From Gemmatimonas phototrophica (GTDB lineage Bacteria > Gemmatimonadota > Gemmatimonadetes > Gemmatimonadales > Gemmatimonadaceae): DNA of 8,414 nucleotides. The stretch spans positions 1 to 8,414 of the forward strand of contig CAMBRJ010000098.1 in the NCBI GenBank assembly GCA_945870175.1, read 5' to 3'. The notes under the pieces were generated by a model. The model did no database searches. It saw only the letters and a program-made list of their open reading frames with translations, and had not been told where the DNA came from. The translations under genes were made by a program, and so were the position numbers. Below, in pieces: positions 6,505 to 8,414 of the stretch. How positions within the stretch are numbered: the first letter of the stretch is position 1; every line of letters begins with the position of its first letter.

Positions 6505-6651
6505 TCAGCCACAGCCGCAGTCGGAGCCGCAGCCGCTTTTCGGTTGGCGTGCGGCGACGATCGCGCGCCACGCGCGTCGCGCCACGAAGAACAGGGCGCT
6601 GGCCACGATCACCACGACCACGATCAGTTGCGCGTTCACTCGCGTCTCCAT
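6505..6651 (-). CDS. FeoB-associated Cys-rich membrane protein
   Basis: A 48-residue protein. I choose ATG 6651, two bases after the FeoB stop (TAGCGATG), rather than the longer frame from 6750, which would lie inside feoB. It has one membrane helix at about 8-24 (AQLIVVVVIVASALFFV), a basic stretch next (RRAWRAIVAARQPK, 25-38), and a tail ending CGSDCGCG with Cys41, Cys45 and Cys47. This is the layout of the short FeoB-associated Cys-rich proteins found directly downstream of feoB in many bacteria; the basic residues would place the Cys tail in the cytoplasm. Its role there is not settled: proposals include iron binding or assisting FeoB, analogous in place but not in sequence to FeoC. Expression is almost certainly coupled to feoB. 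It is the last gene of the operon. Confidence 0.85.
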   Translation of the reverse strand: METRVNAQLIVVVVIVASALFFVARRAWRAIVAARQPKSGCGSDCGCG

Positions 6652-6653
6652 CG

Positions 6654-8414
6654 CTAGCCTCCGAAGCCAAGCGCGGTACCGCCCGCGTACACCAGCCACG
6701 CGGAGCCCCACGCCAATGCCAGCATGTACGCGAACTGCAGGCCGGCCCACTGCCAGCCGATGCGCCCGCCGCCCGCTTCACGCACCGTGACGGCGATCGT
6801 GCTGATGCACATGAGCGCGAACACGTAGAACACCATCAGACCGATGGCGATGAGCGGCGTGTATGCGCGCTGGCCGGTGACCGCGTTCTGCTCAGACCGC
6901 AATCGCTCGGTGAGCGCCTGCTCGCTCTCGGTGCCGACGCCGTAGATGGTACCCATGGTGGACACGAACACTTCGCGCGCCGCAAAGCTGGCGGCAATCG
7001 AGACGCCGATCTTCCAGTCATACCCCAACGGGCGCACCAACGGTTCAATGCCGTGCCCGATGTGGCCCAGCACGGAATGCTCGAGCTGCTGCTCCTGCTG
7101 CGCTGCCATCGGCAATGACGCATCGATGGTGGCTTTCGGATACGTGGCCATGGCCCAGAGCACGATCGAGAGCGCCAGAATGACCGTGCCGGCGCGCTGC
7201 AGGAAGAGCTGACAGCGCTGCACGACGGAGACGCCGAGCGACTTGAGGCTCGGCAAACGATACGGCGGCAGCTCGAGAATCATGGGACGCACGGGGCCTT
7301 TCAGCAGCGTGCGCTTGAAGATGGCGGCCACGGCGAGGGCCACGACGGTGCCGAGCAGATACATGATCAGCATGGTGGCACCCTGTAGCGTGAGCCCAGG
7401 AACAATCGAGGTCGCTGGCACGAAGGCGCCGATCAGCAGCGTGTACACCGGCAGTCGGGCCGAACAGCTCATGAGTGGCACGACCATGATCGTGGCCAGC
7501 CGATCCTTGGGATCTTCGATGGTACGCGTGGCCATGATGCCGGGCACCGCGCAGGCGTAGCCGGAGAGCATCGGAATGAAGCTTTTCCCGTGCAGGCCGA
7601 CCCGGCGCATGATGCGATCCATCAGGAACGCGGCGCGCGCCATGTACCCGGAGTGTTCGAGCACGCCGATGAAGGCGAACAGAATGGCGATCTGCGGCAG
7701 GAACACCAGGACCGAGCCGACACCGGCGAAGACGCCGTCCACGATCAGCGACCGCAGGTCGCCCTCCGGCAGTACCGTGCCCACCGCGCGGCCAGCCGCG
7801 GCGATGACGGCTTCGATGCCGTCCATCAGGGGTGTGGCCCAAGAGAACACCGCCTGGAACACGACCATCATGAGCACGAGAAAGATGAGCGGCCCCCAGA
7901 CGCGATGCAGCGCGAAGCGGTCGATGCGGTCGCTCACGTTGTAGCCGGCCGGCCGCGCGCGCGAGACAGTGCGCTCGATGACCTGCGCGATCCAGGCATA
8001 CCGCACTTCTGATTCGAGGCGCGTGGGGACGAACCCGACACTGCGGAGTTCATCGGACGCGGCCGTGATCGCCTCGGCGAGTCCCGGGACCCGATCGAGA
8101 TGCGGACCGACCCGCTGCATGCCGAGCAGCCGCAGCGCTTCCATGCGGGCGGCCGTCGCCGACAGACCGTCGGCCACGAGGCACGCTTCCAGCGGCGAGA
8201 GCCCATTCTGCGCCGGCTCGGGGATCGAGAACTGTCGGGAGGGCGCCGGAAGCTCGGCCGCGATGAAGAGCGCTTTTTTGAGCGGCTCAATCCCTTCACC
8301 GCGTTTGGCCACGGTCGGGACGATGGGCACGCCCAGCTCATGGATCAGCTCGGGGACGTCGATCCGTAGTCCCTCGGCCTCGGCCACGTCGAACTGATTG
8401 AGCGCAATCACGAC
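6654..8414 (-). CDS. feoB: Ferrous iron transporter FeoB, N-terminal G1-G3 region off window
   Basis: The frame is open to the last base, giving 586 residues; the first 100-odd residues with the P-loop, switch regions and DxxG lie off the window. Numbered from base 8414: the guanine-specificity G4 motif NQFD at 6-9; G5 region TVAKRGEG at 34-41; the helical regulatory domain about 45-155; the membrane part from about 173. The first Gate domain and core carry the family signatures GYACAVPGIMATRTIE (Cys288) and MSCSARLPVY (Cys317). The second Gate half includes FAAREVFVSTMGT (about 476-488) and LMCISTIAVTVRE (about 534-546). FeoB imports Fe(II) across the inner membrane, with its G domain regulating or powering transport; feoA would be expected just upstream, off window. 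The final TAG is two bases from the Cys-rich small gene. Regulation, probably by Fur or another iron sensor, cannot be seen here. Confidence 0.97.
   Translation of the reverse strand, partial: VVIALNQFDVAEAEGLRIDVPELIHELGVPIVPTVAKRGEGIEPLKKALFIAAELPAPSRQFSIPEPAQNGLSPLEACLVADGLSATAARMEALRLLGMQRVGPHLDRVPGLAEAITAASDELRSVGFVPTRLESEVRYAWIAQVIERTVSRARPAGYNVSDRIDRFALHRVWGPLIFLVLMMVVFQAVFSWATPLMDGIEAVIAAAGRAVGTVLPEGDLRSLIVDGVFAGVGSVLVFLPQIAILFAFIGVLEHSGYMARAAFLMDRIMRRVGLHGKSFIPMLSGYACAVPGIMATRTIEDPKDRLATIMVVPLMSCSARLPVYTLLIGAFVPATSIVPGLTLQGATMLIMYLLGTVVALAVAAIFKRTLLKGPVRPMILELPPYRLPSLKSLGVSVVQRCQLFLQRAGTVILALSIVLWAMATYPKATIDASLPMAAQQEQQLEHSVLGHIGHGIEPLVRPLGYDWKIGVSIAASFAAREVFVSTMGTIYGVGTESEQALTERLRSEQNAVTGQRAYTPLIAIGLMVFYVFALMCISTIAVTVREAGGGRIGWQWAGLQFAYMLALAWGSAWLVYAGGTALGFGG

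Noticed and set aside
6486..6790. Plus-strand frames running through the Cys-rich gene and feoB end
   Set aside because: They oppose well-supported minus genes; the FeoB and Cys-tail signatures are on the other strand.

Overview
This is a GC-rich bacterial chromosomal window with eight protein-coding genes (two cut by the window edges) and no RNA genes, phage genes or transposons that I can see. Gene style (GC-rich codons, short gaps, few Shine-Dalgarno sites, a GAF/multi-PAS hybrid kinase, a DUF6941-like protein) suggests Gemmatimonadota or a similar high-GC Gram-negative lineage. That placement is an impression, not a measured result.

Layout. (1) 1-2568, +: the 3' part of a hybrid sensor kinase (GAF, three PAS domains, HisKA-like region, HATPase, receiver). 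Its canonical phospho-acceptor His is replaced by Asn. (2) 2654-3412, +: an NlpC/P60 cysteine peptidase with N-terminal SH3b-like domains, a TTG start and no signal peptide. (3) About 3411-3631: a convergent gap filled by a 16-bp repeat array arranged as a large imperfect inverted repeat, with a plausible bidirectional terminator in its core. (4) 3631-4056, -: a DUF6941-like protein. It is divergent, across a 70-bp gap, from (5) a three-gene + operon at 4127-6485: an EamA/DMT transporter, a HAD phosphatase and an unknown two-part protein, joined by 4-nt and 1-nt overlaps. (6) 6505-8414, -: the 3' end of a ferrous-iron uptake operon, made of FeoB (5' part off the window) followed two bases later by a 48-residue FeoB-associated Cys-rich membrane protein.

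Functionally these are unlinked housekeeping and accessory units: sensing, peptidoglycan-peptide hydrolysis, metabolite export with a small-molecule phosphatase, and Fe(II) import. The strongest items for a second look are the inverted 16-bp repeat array, whose period and embedded stops close all reading frames on both strands, and the sensor kinase with an Asn in its H-box but intact ATPase, phosphatase-motif and receiver residues.
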